From contig LPNH01000017.1 of NCBI GenBank assembly GCA_001543385.1, forward strand, positions 1 through 64,000: a DNA stretch of 64,000 nucleotides. The letters are read 5' to 3'. Shown piece by piece: positions 43,508 through 51,858 of this stretch. The position numbers and the translations under genes are program-made. The notes beneath the pieces were generated by a model. It was not told the DNA's origin, did no database searches, and saw only the letters and a program-made list of their open reading frames with translations. Each line of letters starts with the position of its first letter. The stretch's first letter is position 1. The DNA comes from Candidatus Hemicellulosilyticus sp. P3 (GTDB lineage: Bacteria; Bacteroidota; Bacteroidia; Bacteroidales; P3).

Positions 43508-43930
43508 TGAACTATTCTCCAAACGACAGGCTGCTATCCAAGCGGTATGTCGCTTTCTTATTTGCATGTAATATGCAAATAAAAAGACACTTGTGGAACA
43601 CATATTAACATTATTATGAAAATATTCTCTCTAAAAGTTGGTTATTTGCCACTTTTTTTCTCCCTTGGTGATTCCACTCCAGCAAACATCTCCACCGGTG
43701 TCGAAGGGGGACAGGCCATTTTCGCCCCTTCCGTCGGAGGTGCATTTAAACTATTTGGCATAACGTGTTCGGAGCTGTTTTGTAGTTAGCCCTGCGTGGC
43801 TTACCGCCTGTCGGATCGAGGCTCCGGCGTCGAGGATTGTCCTGCCGGCCATATCTTGTACATCGCGCGGCAACAGTTGAAACCTTTATCCACTTATTTT
43901 CTAAATCGTACTGCACCAATGAATAAAGAA
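43508..43930. other. Intergenic region with possible gene relics
   Basis: Two unsupported short frames: 43616-43789 (+, 57 codons, signal-like N terminus) and a minus-strand tail ending at 43751 that reads DMAGRTILDAGASIRQ. Neither matches a family I know. Probably decayed coding DNA. Confidence 0.3.
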
Positions 43931-43965
43931 AGCCACGGAAAGCGGAGTGTTCGCTTGCCGTGGCA
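43931..43965 (-). terminator. Hairpin, terminator family B (copy 1)
   Basis: Outer stem GCCACGG/CCGTGGC, inner stem AAGCG/CGCTT, loop GAGTGTT, then T-rich on the minus strand. About 47 nt after the AKR stop. Core matches 47236-47270. Confidence 0.7.
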
Positions 43966-44011
43966 AAGTGTGAGGTTGAATGGGTGAATCAAAGACCGAG
44001 CCCTTTCAGCA

Positions 44012-44980
44012 TCAGTCTTCGGGATTCCATTGCTTGAACCACTTTACTTGGTTTTCGTAACTCATGTTGAAGTAGCGCTTCTCTTTATCAAGGGCACGGA
44101 TGGCGGCCATCTCGGTATTGCTCAGGGCGAAATCCATCACGTCGATATTCTCCTTGATATAGCCGGGGTTCGAAGCGCCGGGGATGACGGAGAAGCCCTC
44201 CTGCATGTGCCAGCGGATGATGACCTGTGCGGCGCTCTTGCCGTGGGCTTTGGCTATGCGGCCCACTACGGGGTCGCGCAGTATCTCGCCCTTCGAGTCG
44301 CGTCCGCCCAGGGGGAACCAGCATTCCAGCTGGATGCCCTCCTCGGCGCAGCGCTCCTGCCAATGTCGTCGCTGGGCGTAGGGATGGCACTCGATCTGCA
44401 TAATCTGCGGCTTGACGCGACAGTGCTTCACCAGCGACTCGAAGATGCTGTCCGAGGCGTCGAAGTTGGAGATGCCGATGGCGCGCACCTTGCCGCTCTT
44501 GAGGATGTCCTCCAGCTCCTTCCATCCGTCGACATAGTCGCCCACCGGCTGGTGGAAGTAGACAAGGTCGATATATTCCAGTCCGAGTCGGTTGAGCATA
44601 CGGTCGATGGATGCCGCCGTCTTGCCACCGCCGTACTCGTTCTGCCACAGCTTGCTGGTAATCCACACGCTGTCGCGCGGCACGCCGCTGTCCTTCAGGG
44701 CGCGACCCAGCGAGCGTTCGTTTTGGTATGCGTGGGCGCAGTCGAAGTGGCGGTAGCCGTTCCGCAGGGCCGTCATCACGGCGTTGTAGGCCTCGTCGCC
44801 CTCCTGAATCATATAAAGTCCCAGTCCCACCTGGGGCATCCGCACGCCGTTGTTCAGCGTGAGGTAGGGCTGCTGGTACGCAGGCAGCTTGTCTGCGGAT
44901 TGGAGCCCGTTGTTTGTCGTCTGTGCGTTCATGTTGATGGTACTTAATATTATTGTTATTATTGTAATTATCCGTTTCAT
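44012..44980 (-). CDS. Exported aldo/keto reductase
   Basis: 322 residues. N-terminal signal KRIITIITIILSTINMNAQ, unusual for an AKR, then the barrel: LNNGVRMPQVGLGLYMI, GYRHFDCAHAYQNERSLG (Asp, Tyr), WITSKLW (Lys), VYFHQPVGDYVDGW (His), GISNFDASD, and SVIPGASNPGYIKENIDV for the cofactor. A periplasmic location would need exported cofactor, so the leader may instead be a membrane anchor. Start at 44980, 2 nt after the acetyltransferase stop. Confidence 0.87.
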   Translation of the reverse strand: MKRIITIITIILSTINMNAQTTNNGLQSADKLPAYQQPYLTLNNGVRMPQVGLGLYMIQEGDEAYNAVMTALRNGYRHFDCAHAYQNERSLGRALKDSGVPRDSVWITSKLWQNEYGGGKTAASIDRMLNRLGLEYIDLVYFHQPVGDYVDGWKELEDILKSGKVRAIGISNFDASDSIFESLVKHCRVKPQIMQIECHPYAQRRHWQERCAEEGIQLECWFPLGGRDSKGEILRDPVVGRIAKAHGKSAAQVIIRWHMQEGFSVIPGASNPGYIKENIDVMDFALSNTEMAAIRALDKEKRYFNMSYENQVKWFKQWNPED

Positions 44981-44982
44981 AA

Positions 44983-45510
44983 TCAATCCACGTTTTTGAT
45001 GAACTTGGCAGGATTTCCACCCACGATAGTGTTGGGAGCCACATCCTTGGTAACCACGGCACCTGCGGCCACGACAGCGTTGTCGCCCACGGTGACGCCC
45101 GGCAGGATGGTGGCACCGGCGCCTATCCAGGCATTCTTGCCGATGTGCACGGGCTTGCAACGCAGTATCTGACGGTCGTGCAGGTCGTGGTTGTTGCTGA
45201 TAAGCTGGGCGTTGGCGGCAATCATCGCGCCGTCTTCGATGGTGATACCGCCGCGGCTCATCATCAGGCAGTTGTTCATAATCATCACGTTCTTGCCTAT
45301 CTTCACCTTGTCGAAGCACACTCCCGTCAGGCCGGGCATAATCCAGCCACCCTCGCCAAGGCCCTCGCCGAAGAGCTCGCGCACCAGCGCGTTGTACTCG
45401 TCCGTGTAGGGCATAGTGTGGTTCAATTTGAAAAGCACCTGTGCCTGGCGCACACCCTCGGCGTGTTCCTCAACGGTGGTCTGTCCGGGGTCTACAATCG
45501 TTTCTTGCAT
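44983..45510 (-). CDS. Hexapeptide-repeat acyltransferase (maltose/galactoside O-acetyltransferase-like)
   Basis: 175 residues. Left-handed beta-helix with hexapeptide repeats: VKIGKNVMIMNNCLMMSRGGITIEDGAMIAANAQLISNNHDLHDRQILRCKPVHIGKNAWIGAGATILPGVTVGDNAVVAAGAVVTKDVAPNT. The catalytic His is in SNNHDLH. Acetyl-CoA-dependent O-acetylation of a sugar or other hydroxyl compound. Often found beside AKRs in Bacteroidales redox clusters. A mobile element (45548-45746) lies between its start and the -7 element at 45763-45770. Confidence 0.88.
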   Translation of the reverse strand: MQETIVDPGQTTVEEHAEGVRQAQVLFKLNHTMPYTDEYNALVRELFGEGLGEGGWIMPGLTGVCFDKVKIGKNVMIMNNCLMMSRGGITIEDGAMIAANAQLISNNHDLHDRQILRCKPVHIGKNAWIGAGATILPGVTVGDNAVVAAGAVVTKDVAPNTIVGGNPAKFIKNVD

Positions 45511-45547
45511 ATATTTAATTTTAATGTTTTAAATCATCGTTGTCTAA

Positions 45548-45746
45548 AACCCAAATCGGTCATTAGACCGACTATTCATTATAATGCCCTTTTATAGGTC
45601 TATTCATGCCATATCAGCATTTCTTTCGGCATCTTGTCCACATCCCAGTCTTGACGTAGCCCGCTACGCCTTAACTTCCAGTGATGCAGCCAATCTGCTC
45701 GAAACAAATACCAATATGACATAAATCCTAACAACCGATTTGGGTT
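45548..45746 (-). mobile_element. MITE/REP-like element, family II copy 1
   Basis: 199 bp bounded by perfect 13-bp terminal inverted repeats AACCCAAATCGGT/ACCGATTTGGGTT, extending imperfectly to about 19 bp (..CATTAG/..CTAACA). Its minus strand matches 56114-56246, including GACAAGATGCCG and GAAATGCTGATA. No transposase inside, so non-autonomous. It lies in the 5' leader of the acetyltransferase-AKR operon. Confidence 0.75.
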
Positions 45747-45762
45747 AAAAAATTTCCGATTG

Positions 45763-45770
45763 CAAAAGTA
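45763..45770 (-). promoter_or_regulatory. -7 promoter element for acetyltransferase-AKR operon
   Basis: Minus-strand TACTTTTG followed by CAATCGGAAAT, as at the AKR-flavodoxin promoter (37453-37460). Confidence 0.5.
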
Positions 45771-45863
45771 TGCCCATTACGCCACACGGCGGTTATCCGC
45801 ATGGTGCACAAAGTTGCACAAAAGGAAGAAGTGGCTCTTAAAAATGCGTTAGGGTGTTATTGC

Positions 45864-45925
45864 CATAGTACCACTCATGAATTAACGCAATCACGCATTT
45901 GATGTTTTGCAAGTACGCTGAAAAA
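45864..45925. repeat. Second, imperfect copy of the 43.15-kb inverted repeat
   Basis: AAATGCGTTA...GTGTTATTGCCATA...ATTAACGCA...CGCATTT aligns over about 60 bp with 43148-43208. Confidence 0.5.
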
Positions 45926-46060
45926 CAACTAACCAAAGAGCATCCTGACTGCCGTCTTATCCTCGTGTCGCTCGACCCCGTTACGCGCCGTTCAGGCGAC
46001 ACCGAACTTATCTACATCCTCGACTTCCTGAAGATGCTTTGGAACGGTGATGTATTCTAA
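45902..46060 (+). CDS. Short open frame, probable gene fragment
   Basis: 52 codons reading KEHPDCRLILVSLDPVTRRS then GDTELIYILDFLKMLWNGDVF. Codon choice looks coding and the end is natural, but the N terminus is embedded in a repeat. I do not recognise the family; probably the 3' end of a lost gene. Confidence 0.35.
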   Translation: MFCKYAEKQLTKEHPDCRLILVSLDPVTRRSGDTELIYILDFLKMLWNGDVF

Positions 46061-46207
46061 AGCCCCGCCAAGTTCTTTACTCATTCCCACATTCCCGCAC
46101 TAACGCATTCTATACGCCGTCTCCCCAGTACTCTATGCACTATGTGAGACTGTTGAAAATCAGCACAATGCAATTCGGATTTGCAAAATAATTGTTTCTC
46201 GTCGTGC

Positions 46208-47080
46208 CTATAGCCCTTTGCTGCGGCGGTAGTCGGAGGGGGCCATACCTATGATTTTCTTGACGTAGCGCGAGAAGAACTGGATGGAGGAGAAGTCCAT
46301 CTCGTCGGCGATGTCGGCAAGGGTGCGGCTGCCGTCGTCGAGGCGCGACACCAGCTCGAAGGAGGCGTAGTACTCAATCCATTGCATGGCTGAGAGGCCC
46401 GTCACCGAGCGGCACACCTGCGAGAGGTACTTGGGTGTGATGTAGAGGCGGTCGGCGTAGTGGGCCACGCTGCGCTCGGCGACGACATCGGCCTGTACCA
46501 GCGTCAGGAAGCGGAAGAATAGTTGCGCTGCATTGTCGGTGGCCTCCATCGAGTCGACGCCATCGCTGTAGATATGCCACAGGTCGTAGAGGAACATCTG
46601 CAGCACACGTCCCAACAACTCGCGGCGGAAAGGGTTGCCCCCTTCCTGCGACTGCCGCTGACGGAAGAGACGGAAATCCTCCTCAACCAGTTTGCGCCCA
46701 TCCTCGTCGAGATGGAACGCAGGATTGAGGCGGATGAAGACATAGCCGCGTGCCGCCCACACCATTTCGGGATTGAAGTGCACCAAGAACTGCGGTGCCA
46801 CCACCAGGAAGTCGCACTCGAAGTCGTCGCTGTACTCCACCTTCCCGACACTGTTGCTCATCTGCCAGATGACCAGGTCGCCCTTGGCGGCACGGTGGTC
46901 CTGCTTCCCATCCGAAAAACGCACTTCGCCCCGCCGCACCAGCAGATGTACGTGGTGGCTCGCGATGAAGTCCGACGGCAAACAACCGTCGCGCTCATTA
47001 TTCAGTATTAAGCACTCTTCGTTATGCATATCGCTTATGTCCTCATAAACGCCGTTTTCACGATTTAATTGTCCTTCCAC
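46208..47080 (-). CDS. AraC-family transcriptional regulator
   Basis: 290 residues. N-terminal cupin-like sensing domain (HHVHLLVRRGEVRFSDGKQDHRAAKGDLVIWQM), C-terminal double helix-turn-helix: HYADRLYITPKYLSQVCRSVTGLSAMQWIEYY, then RTLADIADEMDFSSIQFFSRYVKKIIGMAPSDYRRSKGL. The neighbours on both sides are redox genes that such regulators often control in Bacteroidales. No operator can be proven. Start at 47080. Confidence 0.9.
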   Translation of the reverse strand: MEGQLNRENGVYEDISDMHNEECLILNNERDGCLPSDFIASHHVHLLVRRGEVRFSDGKQDHRAAKGDLVIWQMSNSVGKVEYSDDFECDFLVVAPQFLVHFNPEMVWAARGYVFIRLNPAFHLDEDGRKLVEEDFRLFRQRQSQEGGNPFRRELLGRVLQMFLYDLWHIYSDGVDSMEATDNAAQLFFRFLTLVQADVVAERSVAHYADRLYITPKYLSQVCRSVTGLSAMQWIEYYASFELVSRLDDGSRTLADIADEMDFSSIQFFSRYVKKIIGMAPSDYRRSKGL

Positions 47081-47235
47081 TAACGTTTAGGAACGAAAGC
47101 GGATCGTGCTTGCATCCTTATCGCCCCAGGGAGGGAGTCAGTTTTTCATCAAAGGATGAGCAAGGGGGGGGGGCTGCAGGACGCTGTTCGGAGCATTGGA
47201 ATAATCCGGTATAATCGTAATGCAACAATGCAAAA

Positions 47236-47270
47236 GGCCCCGGCAAGCGAACACTCCGCTTGCCGGGGCC
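47236..47270 (-). terminator. Hairpin, terminator family B (copy 2)
   Basis: Perfect 14-bp stem GGCCCCGGCAAGCG/CGCTTGCCGGGGCC with a 7-nt loop, then CCTTTTGCATTGTT on the minus strand. 44 nt after the flavodoxin stop. The AAGCG-loop-CGCTT core matches 43931-43965 in opposite orientation. Confidence 0.75.
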
Positions 47271-47313
47271 GGTATGAGGTAAAAGAAAGAATTATTTATA
47301 GTGTAAGTCACGT

Positions 47314-47925
47314 TCAGTGGCCGAGCCCGCTGAGCCATTTCTCGACCTTTGCCTTGCCGGTGCGGACCTCGTGTCCGTAGATAGCGAAGCCCTGGGTGAC
47401 GTTGGCTTTCGGGAACGCCCGCTTCACATCGCCGACGCAGTTGGCCAGGCCGCTGCCCTCATGGGTGGTGAACGGGACGACAGTCTTGCCGCTGAGGTCG
47501 ATGTCCTTGAACAGGGTGAACATCACCTGCGGGTAGGTGCCCCACCACACGGGGCCGCCGATGAAGACAGTGTCATACTGTCCGAGGTCGGGTGCCGATC
47601 CCTCATAGGGAGGCAGCTCCCCGTTGTCGGCCTCCTCTTGCGCAAGGTTGATAAGCGGTGTGTAGGCCATGCCGTCATACTTGTGGGTGACGATTTCGAA
47701 CTGATCCGCACCGGTCAGTTCGCTGATATAGCCGGCCACAATCTTGGTGTTGCCCACCTCGATATTGCCCACATTGTAGTTGTCGCCCGCATGAGAGAAA
47801 AAGATAACGATAGATTTGCTCATGTTTTTACTGTTTGTTGATTTGACTTCATGTTTATCCTGTCCGTTGCAGCCGGTTGCAAAACACATGACAACCGCTG
47901 CGAAGAAAAGAGATTTTGCTTTCAT
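47314..47925 (-). CDS. Flavodoxin-like lipoprotein
   Basis: 203 residues. Lipobox CFATGC (Cys about 19), then a flavodoxin domain IVIFFSHAGDNYNVGNIEVGNTKIVAGYI, with FMN loop SHAGDNY, and VFIGGPVWWGTYPQVMFTLFKDIDLSGKTVVPFTTHEGSGLANC. Related to but clearly different from the flavodoxin at 35.8 kb. It follows an NTF2-like gene by 11 nt in an operon starting with the FMN reductase at 48.9 kb. Confidence 0.87.
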   Translation of the reverse strand: MKAKSLFFAAVVMCFATGCNGQDKHEVKSTNSKNMSKSIVIFFSHAGDNYNVGNIEVGNTKIVAGYISELTGADQFEIVTHKYDGMAYTPLINLAQEEADNGELPPYEGSAPDLGQYDTVFIGGPVWWGTYPQVMFTLFKDIDLSGKTVVPFTTHEGSGLANCVGDVKRAFPKANVTQGFAIYGHEVRTGKAKVEKWLSGLGH

Positions 47926-47936
47926 AGACTTCTTGT

Positions 47937-48305
47937 TTAATAAACTGATGCCTGCGATTCAGTGAACTGCCAGCGCCCGTCGCGGCGCACAAGCTGGAAA
48001 CGCAGCTGCAGCCTCCAGGTGCTGCGCCGGCCGCCGAACACAGCCGCCGACACTCGGCTGCGGCCTGTGAGCGTGGCGTGTGCACCCTCAATCCGGATGT
48101 CCGTCAGCTCATGCAGGGCCGAATAATAATTAAGCGTTCCGTCGGCAACAGCATTGATATACTCCCGTTTCGACTGGTGCATCCCCGTCATGTGGACAAG
48201 CACAAACTCATCGGCAAGGACGCGGTCGAGCGTAGCGGTGTCCTTGGTTGTCATGGCCTCGTACATTTCGCTGTAGAGCGCCTCAATCTGTTGGCGGTCA
48301 TCCAT
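47937..48305 (-). CDS. Nuclear transport factor 2-like (SnoaL/DUF4440) protein
   Basis: 122 residues with the cone-shaped NTF2 fold: IEALYSEMYEAMTTKDTATLDRVLADEFVLVHMTGMHQSKREYINAVADGTLNYYSALHE...WRLQLRFQLVRRDGRWQFTESQAS. Cytoplasmic, no signal peptide from the chosen start (48305). Such proteins are small-molecule isomerases, hydrolases or binding proteins; no specific reaction can be given. Starts 4 nt after the FMN reductase stop. Confidence 0.8.
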   Translation of the reverse strand: MDDRQQIEALYSEMYEAMTTKDTATLDRVLADEFVLVHMTGMHQSKREYINAVADGTLNYYSALHELTDIRIEGAHATLTGRSRVSAAVFGGRRSTWRLQLRFQLVRRDGRWQFTESQASVY

Positions 48306-48309
48306 GGTG

Positions 48310-48930
48310 TCAGCGGATAAAATTCGTGCCGATCCATTCCGGTTCGGCCTCCGGCAGTCCGGCGCGGTCGCGTTCGGCGGCGATGGCGCGGATAAGGAAA
48401 GCCATATTGCGCCCCAGCACACGCATAATCTGCAACCCTTCTTCATCCTGCATCACTTGTTCCGGGGAGTTGCCGTGCACCATATTCCAGTAACGGCTGC
48501 TCACAACAGGCATTTCGGCGATCATGAAATACTTGTTCAGACGGTCGAGCGTGGCCGTGGTGCCGGCCCGCCGGGCCGAGCAGACAGCGGCCCCCGCCTT
48601 CATCCGCTTGTCGAACCGTGTGCTGAAGAAAAGGCGGTCCAGCAGGTTGGTCAGCGTGCCGTTGGGCCCTGCGTAATACACCGGTGAGCCCACCACGAGG
48701 CCGTCGGCTTGCTCGAACTTGGGGGCGATGTCGTTCACAATATCGTTGAACACACAGTGTCCCGTTTCGCCACACCTGCCGCAACCGATACAGCCGCGTA
48801 TATCCATATTGCCGACATGGATGATTTCAGCCTCCACACCATTCTTTTCCAGTTCTTCGGCCACGATGCTCATGGCTGTGAAAGTGCAGCCCCTGGCGTG
48901 TGGGCTGCCGTTGATGAGTAAAGTTTTCAT
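48310..48930 (-). CDS. NADPH-dependent FMN reductase / flavodoxin family protein
   Basis: 206 residues. LLINGSPHARGCTFTAMSIVAEELEKNG (FMN phosphate loop), then IHVGNMDIRGCIGCGRCGETGHCVFNDI with several Cys as in iron-sulfur flavoprotein-like reductases, then GLVVGSPVYYAGPNGTLTNLLDRLFF. Likely reduces flavins or quinones. Start at 48930; the -7 element (48964-48971) excludes the in-frame upstream ATG. First gene of a three-gene operon with NTF2-like and flavodoxin genes. Confidence 0.88.
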   Translation of the reverse strand: MKTLLINGSPHARGCTFTAMSIVAEELEKNGVEAEIIHVGNMDIRGCIGCGRCGETGHCVFNDIVNDIAPKFEQADGLVVGSPVYYAGPNGTLTNLLDRLFFSTRFDKRMKAGAAVCSARRAGTTATLDRLNKYFMIAEMPVVSSRYWNMVHGNSPEQVMQDEEGLQIMRVLGRNMAFLIRAIAAERDRAGLPEAEPEWIGTNFIR

Positions 48931-48963
48931 ATTCTGATATCTATGTGTCGATTTATCAAGTGG

Positions 48964-48971
48964 CAAAATTA
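48964..48971 (-). promoter_or_regulatory. -7 promoter element for the FMN reductase operon
   Basis: Minus-strand TAATTTTG, 33 nt before the start. Confidence 0.6.
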
Positions 48972-49038
48972 CAAATAAATATCATGTCATCAGTTATATG
49001 GATTACAGATAAAAATACACATTTTACGGAAAAGGGGC

Positions 49039-49070
49039 GTCTTCCCCGCGCATCAGTGCGCGGGGAAGAC
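49039..49070 (-). terminator. Terminator after the DUF362 gene
   Basis: Perfect 14-bp stem GTCTTCCCCGCGCA/TGCGCGGGGAAGAC with a 4-nt loop, followed on the minus strand by GCCCCTTTTCC. Confidence 0.7.
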
Positions 49071-49221
49071 ATAGCTCCGGGACCTATTTCGGGCTTGCGG
49101 ATACCTGTCGGCGCGGGGTTCGTCAGCGGTATGTCGTTTGTGGTCGGCATGGCGCCGCCCTTAACAATAATGTCCGAGTGGCAGTCAAGCCCCGTCGCGG
49201 CAACGGCAAACAGTTCGAGGC

Positions 49222-50214
49222 TTATTGCTGGTCAATGCTGACCAGTCGGTATTTGCGGCTGCCGAGACCGATCTTCTCGGCGTGTTCAACCGTGTGGATG
49301 CCGTGGCGGCTCTCGATGCGCTCACGCATGGAGGCCACATCGTTGTCGGCGCCCTGTTCCTGCCCCAGCACGAGGTCGATGCAGGCTTGGTCAAGGGCCA
49401 CAGGGTCGGTCGAGGCCAGTATGCCGATGTCCTGCAGCGCCACCGGCGTGGGGTTGCCGTTGCAGTCGCAGTCGATGCTCATGTTGTTCATCACGGCGAT
49501 ATAAATCACTTTCCCCTTCATATAGTCGTGTACCGCGGCGGCGGCGTTGGCCATGCATTCAAGAAATTTATCCTGGTTCTCGGGAGTGACGAAATCCCAC
49601 ATACGGCTGTAATCCTCGCACTGGCCGTTGGTGTGGATATAAGCCTTGCCATTCCGCGAGGCGACGCCGATGCTTGCGTTTTTCAACACGCCTCCGAAAC
49701 CTCCCATCTGATGGCCTTTGAAATGTGCCAGGTTGATCATGAAATCATAATTCTCAATATTCTTCCCCACAATATTATAGTTCATATAAGTGGTGTCGCG
49801 CACGGGAATCTTGATTTCGCCGTCGGCGTCCATAATATCCACACCTCCGACAGCGTTAAACCCGTGCGCTTCGATGACCGCCAGATGGTCGTCGGTGTCC
49901 ATGCGTTTGCCGGCATAGGCGGTGTTGCACTCGACAATGCGGCCGTTCACCAGCTGCACCAGCGGTCCGATGAGCCCGGGTTGCAGATAATTGTTGTTGC
50001 CGGCCTCACCGGTGCTGATCTTCACCGCCACACGTCCTTCGGCCTTTACACCCAAAGCGTTGTAAATTGCGACGAGCCCATCGGGGCTGATGTCGGTGGT
50101 CATATAAACCGTTGATCCTTCGTTGGAGGGCTGGGCCTGCGCAGCGTCGCCCTTTTGTTTGCAGCCCGTGAGTGCCAGAGAGGCCACAAAAAGCATAAAT
50201 ACAATACGTTTCAT
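49222..50214 (-). CDS. DUF362 lipoprotein
   Basis: 330 residues. Lipobox SLALTGC (Cys 18). DUF362 core: VAVKISTGEAGNNNYLQPGLIGPLVQLVNGRIVECNTAYAGKRMDT, MINLAHFKGHQMGGFGGVLKNASIGVASRNGKAYIHT, and IYIAVMNNMSIDCDCNGNPTPVALQDIGILASTDPVALDQACIDLV. The family is often linked to iron-sulfur or anaerobic redox enzymes; its reaction is not established. There is no extra ferredoxin domain. Start at 50214, after the -7 element. Confidence 0.88.
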   Translation of the reverse strand: MKRIVFMLFVASLALTGCKQKGDAAQAQPSNEGSTVYMTTDISPDGLVAIYNALGVKAEGRVAVKISTGEAGNNNYLQPGLIGPLVQLVNGRIVECNTAYAGKRMDTDDHLAVIEAHGFNAVGGVDIMDADGEIKIPVRDTTYMNYNIVGKNIENYDFMINLAHFKGHQMGGFGGVLKNASIGVASRNGKAYIHTNGQCEDYSRMWDFVTPENQDKFLECMANAAAAVHDYMKGKVIYIAVMNNMSIDCDCNGNPTPVALQDIGILASTDPVALDQACIDLVLGQEQGADNDVASMRERIESRHGIHTVEHAEKIGLGSRKYRLVSIDQQ

Positions 50215-50235
50215 TATCTTGATGTTTATTTTGTG

Positions 50236-50243
50236 CAAAGATA
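50236..50243 (-). promoter_or_regulatory. -7 promoter element for the DUF362 gene
   Basis: Minus-strand TATCTTTG, 21 nt before the ATG. Confidence 0.65.
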
Positions 50244-50308
50244 CCACTAATTGACAAAACCGCCGCTGCACATTTTTCGGTGATTTATTCAAAAATTTAC
50301 AGACGCAG

Positions 50309-51229
50309 CTATTCGCGGAACGTGCTGGGCGCGACGCCCAGGTTCTTCTGCACATAACGGTGGAAATAGCTGAGCGACGAAAACCCGAAGAGGTCGGAAA
50401 TCTCCTCAATAGACAGCGCCTGGTTGCGCAACATGCGGCTTATCTCCAACGCCGTGTAGCGTGATATCCAATGGCTGGCAGGTTCGCCGCTGACTTTCAG
50501 GCTGACCTCTGAAAGATATTTCGGGCTGACACACAATATATCGGCATAATAGCCCACGTTGCGGTGCTGCCTGAAGTCGCCCCTGTCCAGCAGCATCTGA
50601 AATTGTTCCATCAGCCGGGCGTTTGGCGAGGTGATATGAACGACGCCATAATTTTTTGCATGAAAGTCGTAAAAGTCGATAATCATACATTGTACGGCGT
50701 TAATCATTGCATCCCGGTGAAACAGATGCTTGTCGAAGGCAAGACGTTTCCGGATATAGTCGAAATTGAGCGCACAGATTTGTTGCTGCTCCTCGTCCAG
50801 GCGCATGACAGGGTTGTCGAACAGGGCCAGGCCGCCACGCATCCCGTAATTGCTCTGCGGTGTGGCGACATTGATAAATGCCTCGGTTACATAGATAATG
50901 TCAATGGCAAAATCTTCGTCGGGCTGGATGTCGCGCATCCGATCGCCATGCCGCGGCATGATCATACAGTCGCCGGCATGTAGCTCAAACGGACGCTCGT
51001 TGTAAATAAAACGGCAGCTGCCTTGCCGGCAAAAAGCGTGGAGCAGATACCCGTCGAAAGCGTTGCCTGCGGCCGATCCGAGGTCGGAAGAAAGAACTAT
51101 GTCCGGATTTTTGATAGTGCAAAAATACAAAAAAACATCGAACCTTGCCTTTGCCGGCCAGCCGCTTGCCGAAAACATCGTATATTTGTACCCACTAAGA
51201 TCAAGCCGCAACACATCAATCCAAATCAT
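50309..51229 (-). CDS. AraC-family transcriptional regulator
   Basis: About 306 residues from the longest start. Cupin-like sensor (FIYNERPFELHAGDCMIMPRHGDRM) and C-terminal AraC DNA-binding domain: YYADILCVSPKYLSEVSLKVSGEPASHWISRY, then LSIEEISDLFGFSSLSYFHRYVQKNLGVAPSTFRE. The true start is uncertain. The first Met would place the divergent peroxidase promoter inside the gene, and Met18 (51178) or an unusual codon further in is possible. It probably regulates the adjacent DUF362 or redox genes. Confidence 0.87.
   Translation of the reverse strand: MIWIDVLRLDLSGYKYTMFSASGWPAKARFDVFLYFCTIKNPDIVLSSDLGSAAGNAFDGYLLHAFCRQGSCRFIYNERPFELHAGDCMIMPRHGDRMRDIQPDEDFAIDIIYVTEAFINVATPQSNYGMRGGLALFDNPVMRLDEEQQQICALNFDYIRKRLAFDKHLFHRDAMINAVQCMIIDFYDFHAKNYGVVHITSPNARLMEQFQMLLDRGDFRQHRNVGYYADILCVSPKYLSEVSLKVSGEPASHWISRYTALEISRMLRNQALSIEEISDLFGFSSLSYFHRYVQKNLGVAPSTFRE
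51181..51188 (+). promoter_or_regulatory. -7 promoter element for glutathione peroxidase
   Basis: TATATTTG, 49 nt before the ATG at 51238. Confidence 0.6.
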
Positions 51230-51237
51230 AGCAAACC

Positions 51238-51780
51238 ATGGAAAACATCTACAGCTTCAAGGCCGTCGCCAGTAACGGCAAAGATGTCGACTTCGCCCAG
51301 TTCCAGGGCAAAGTGCTGCTCATCGTCAATACCGCCAGCAAATGCGGTTTCACACCCCAGTTCGACGGGCTGGAGAAACTCAACGAAAAATACCGTGACC
51401 GCGGGCTCGTTGTCATCGGTTTCCCCTGCAACCAGTTCGCCAATCAAGACCCCGGCAGCGACGGCGAGATTCAGGAGTTCTGCCGTGTCAACTACGGCGT
51501 GACATTCCAGATTATGAAAAAAATCGATGTCAACGGCGATGCCGAACACCCGCTTTTCACCTACCTGAAAGCCCATGCCCCGGCAGAAGAAATCAAAGGC
51601 TTGAAAGCCAAGATGACCAATGCCATGTTTTCCAAAATCAGCAAGTCGGTCTCAAAAGAAAGCGACATCAAATGGAATTTCACCAAATTCCTCATTTCGC
51701 GCGACGGCACACAAATCAAGCGCTTTGCCCCCATGGTCGAGCCGGAGAAACTGGAGCGTGAGATAGAGTCGCTGCTGTAG
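51238..51780 (+). CDS. Glutathione peroxidase family protein
   Basis: 180 residues. Reduces hydroperoxides; bacterial members usually use thioredoxin. Peroxidatic Cys in NTASKCGFTPQFDGLEKL (about 36), GFPCNQFANQDPG (Gln and second Cys region), WNFTKFLISRDG (Trp and Asn of the tetrad). Length normal for BtuE-like proteins. Cytoplasmic, no signal. Divergent from the AraC regulator. Confidence 0.94.
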   Translation: MENIYSFKAVASNGKDVDFAQFQGKVLLIVNTASKCGFTPQFDGLEKLNEKYRDRGLVVIGFPCNQFANQDPGSDGEIQEFCRVNYGVTFQIMKKIDVNGDAEHPLFTYLKAHAPAEEIKGLKAKMTNAMFSKISKSVSKESDIKWNFTKFLISRDGTQIKRFAPMVEPEKLEREIESLL

Positions 51781-51858
51781 ACCGACGTCACCGGAGGCTT
51801 TGCGCCCCGGCCGACAGTGCCCGCAGCCCGGAGGCGGCCGGCGTCAACGAGATACGAC

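Noticed and set aside
45548..45746. Complete insertion sequence
   Set aside because: Terminal inverted repeats are present, but at 199 bp there is no room for a transposase; treated as a non-autonomous element.
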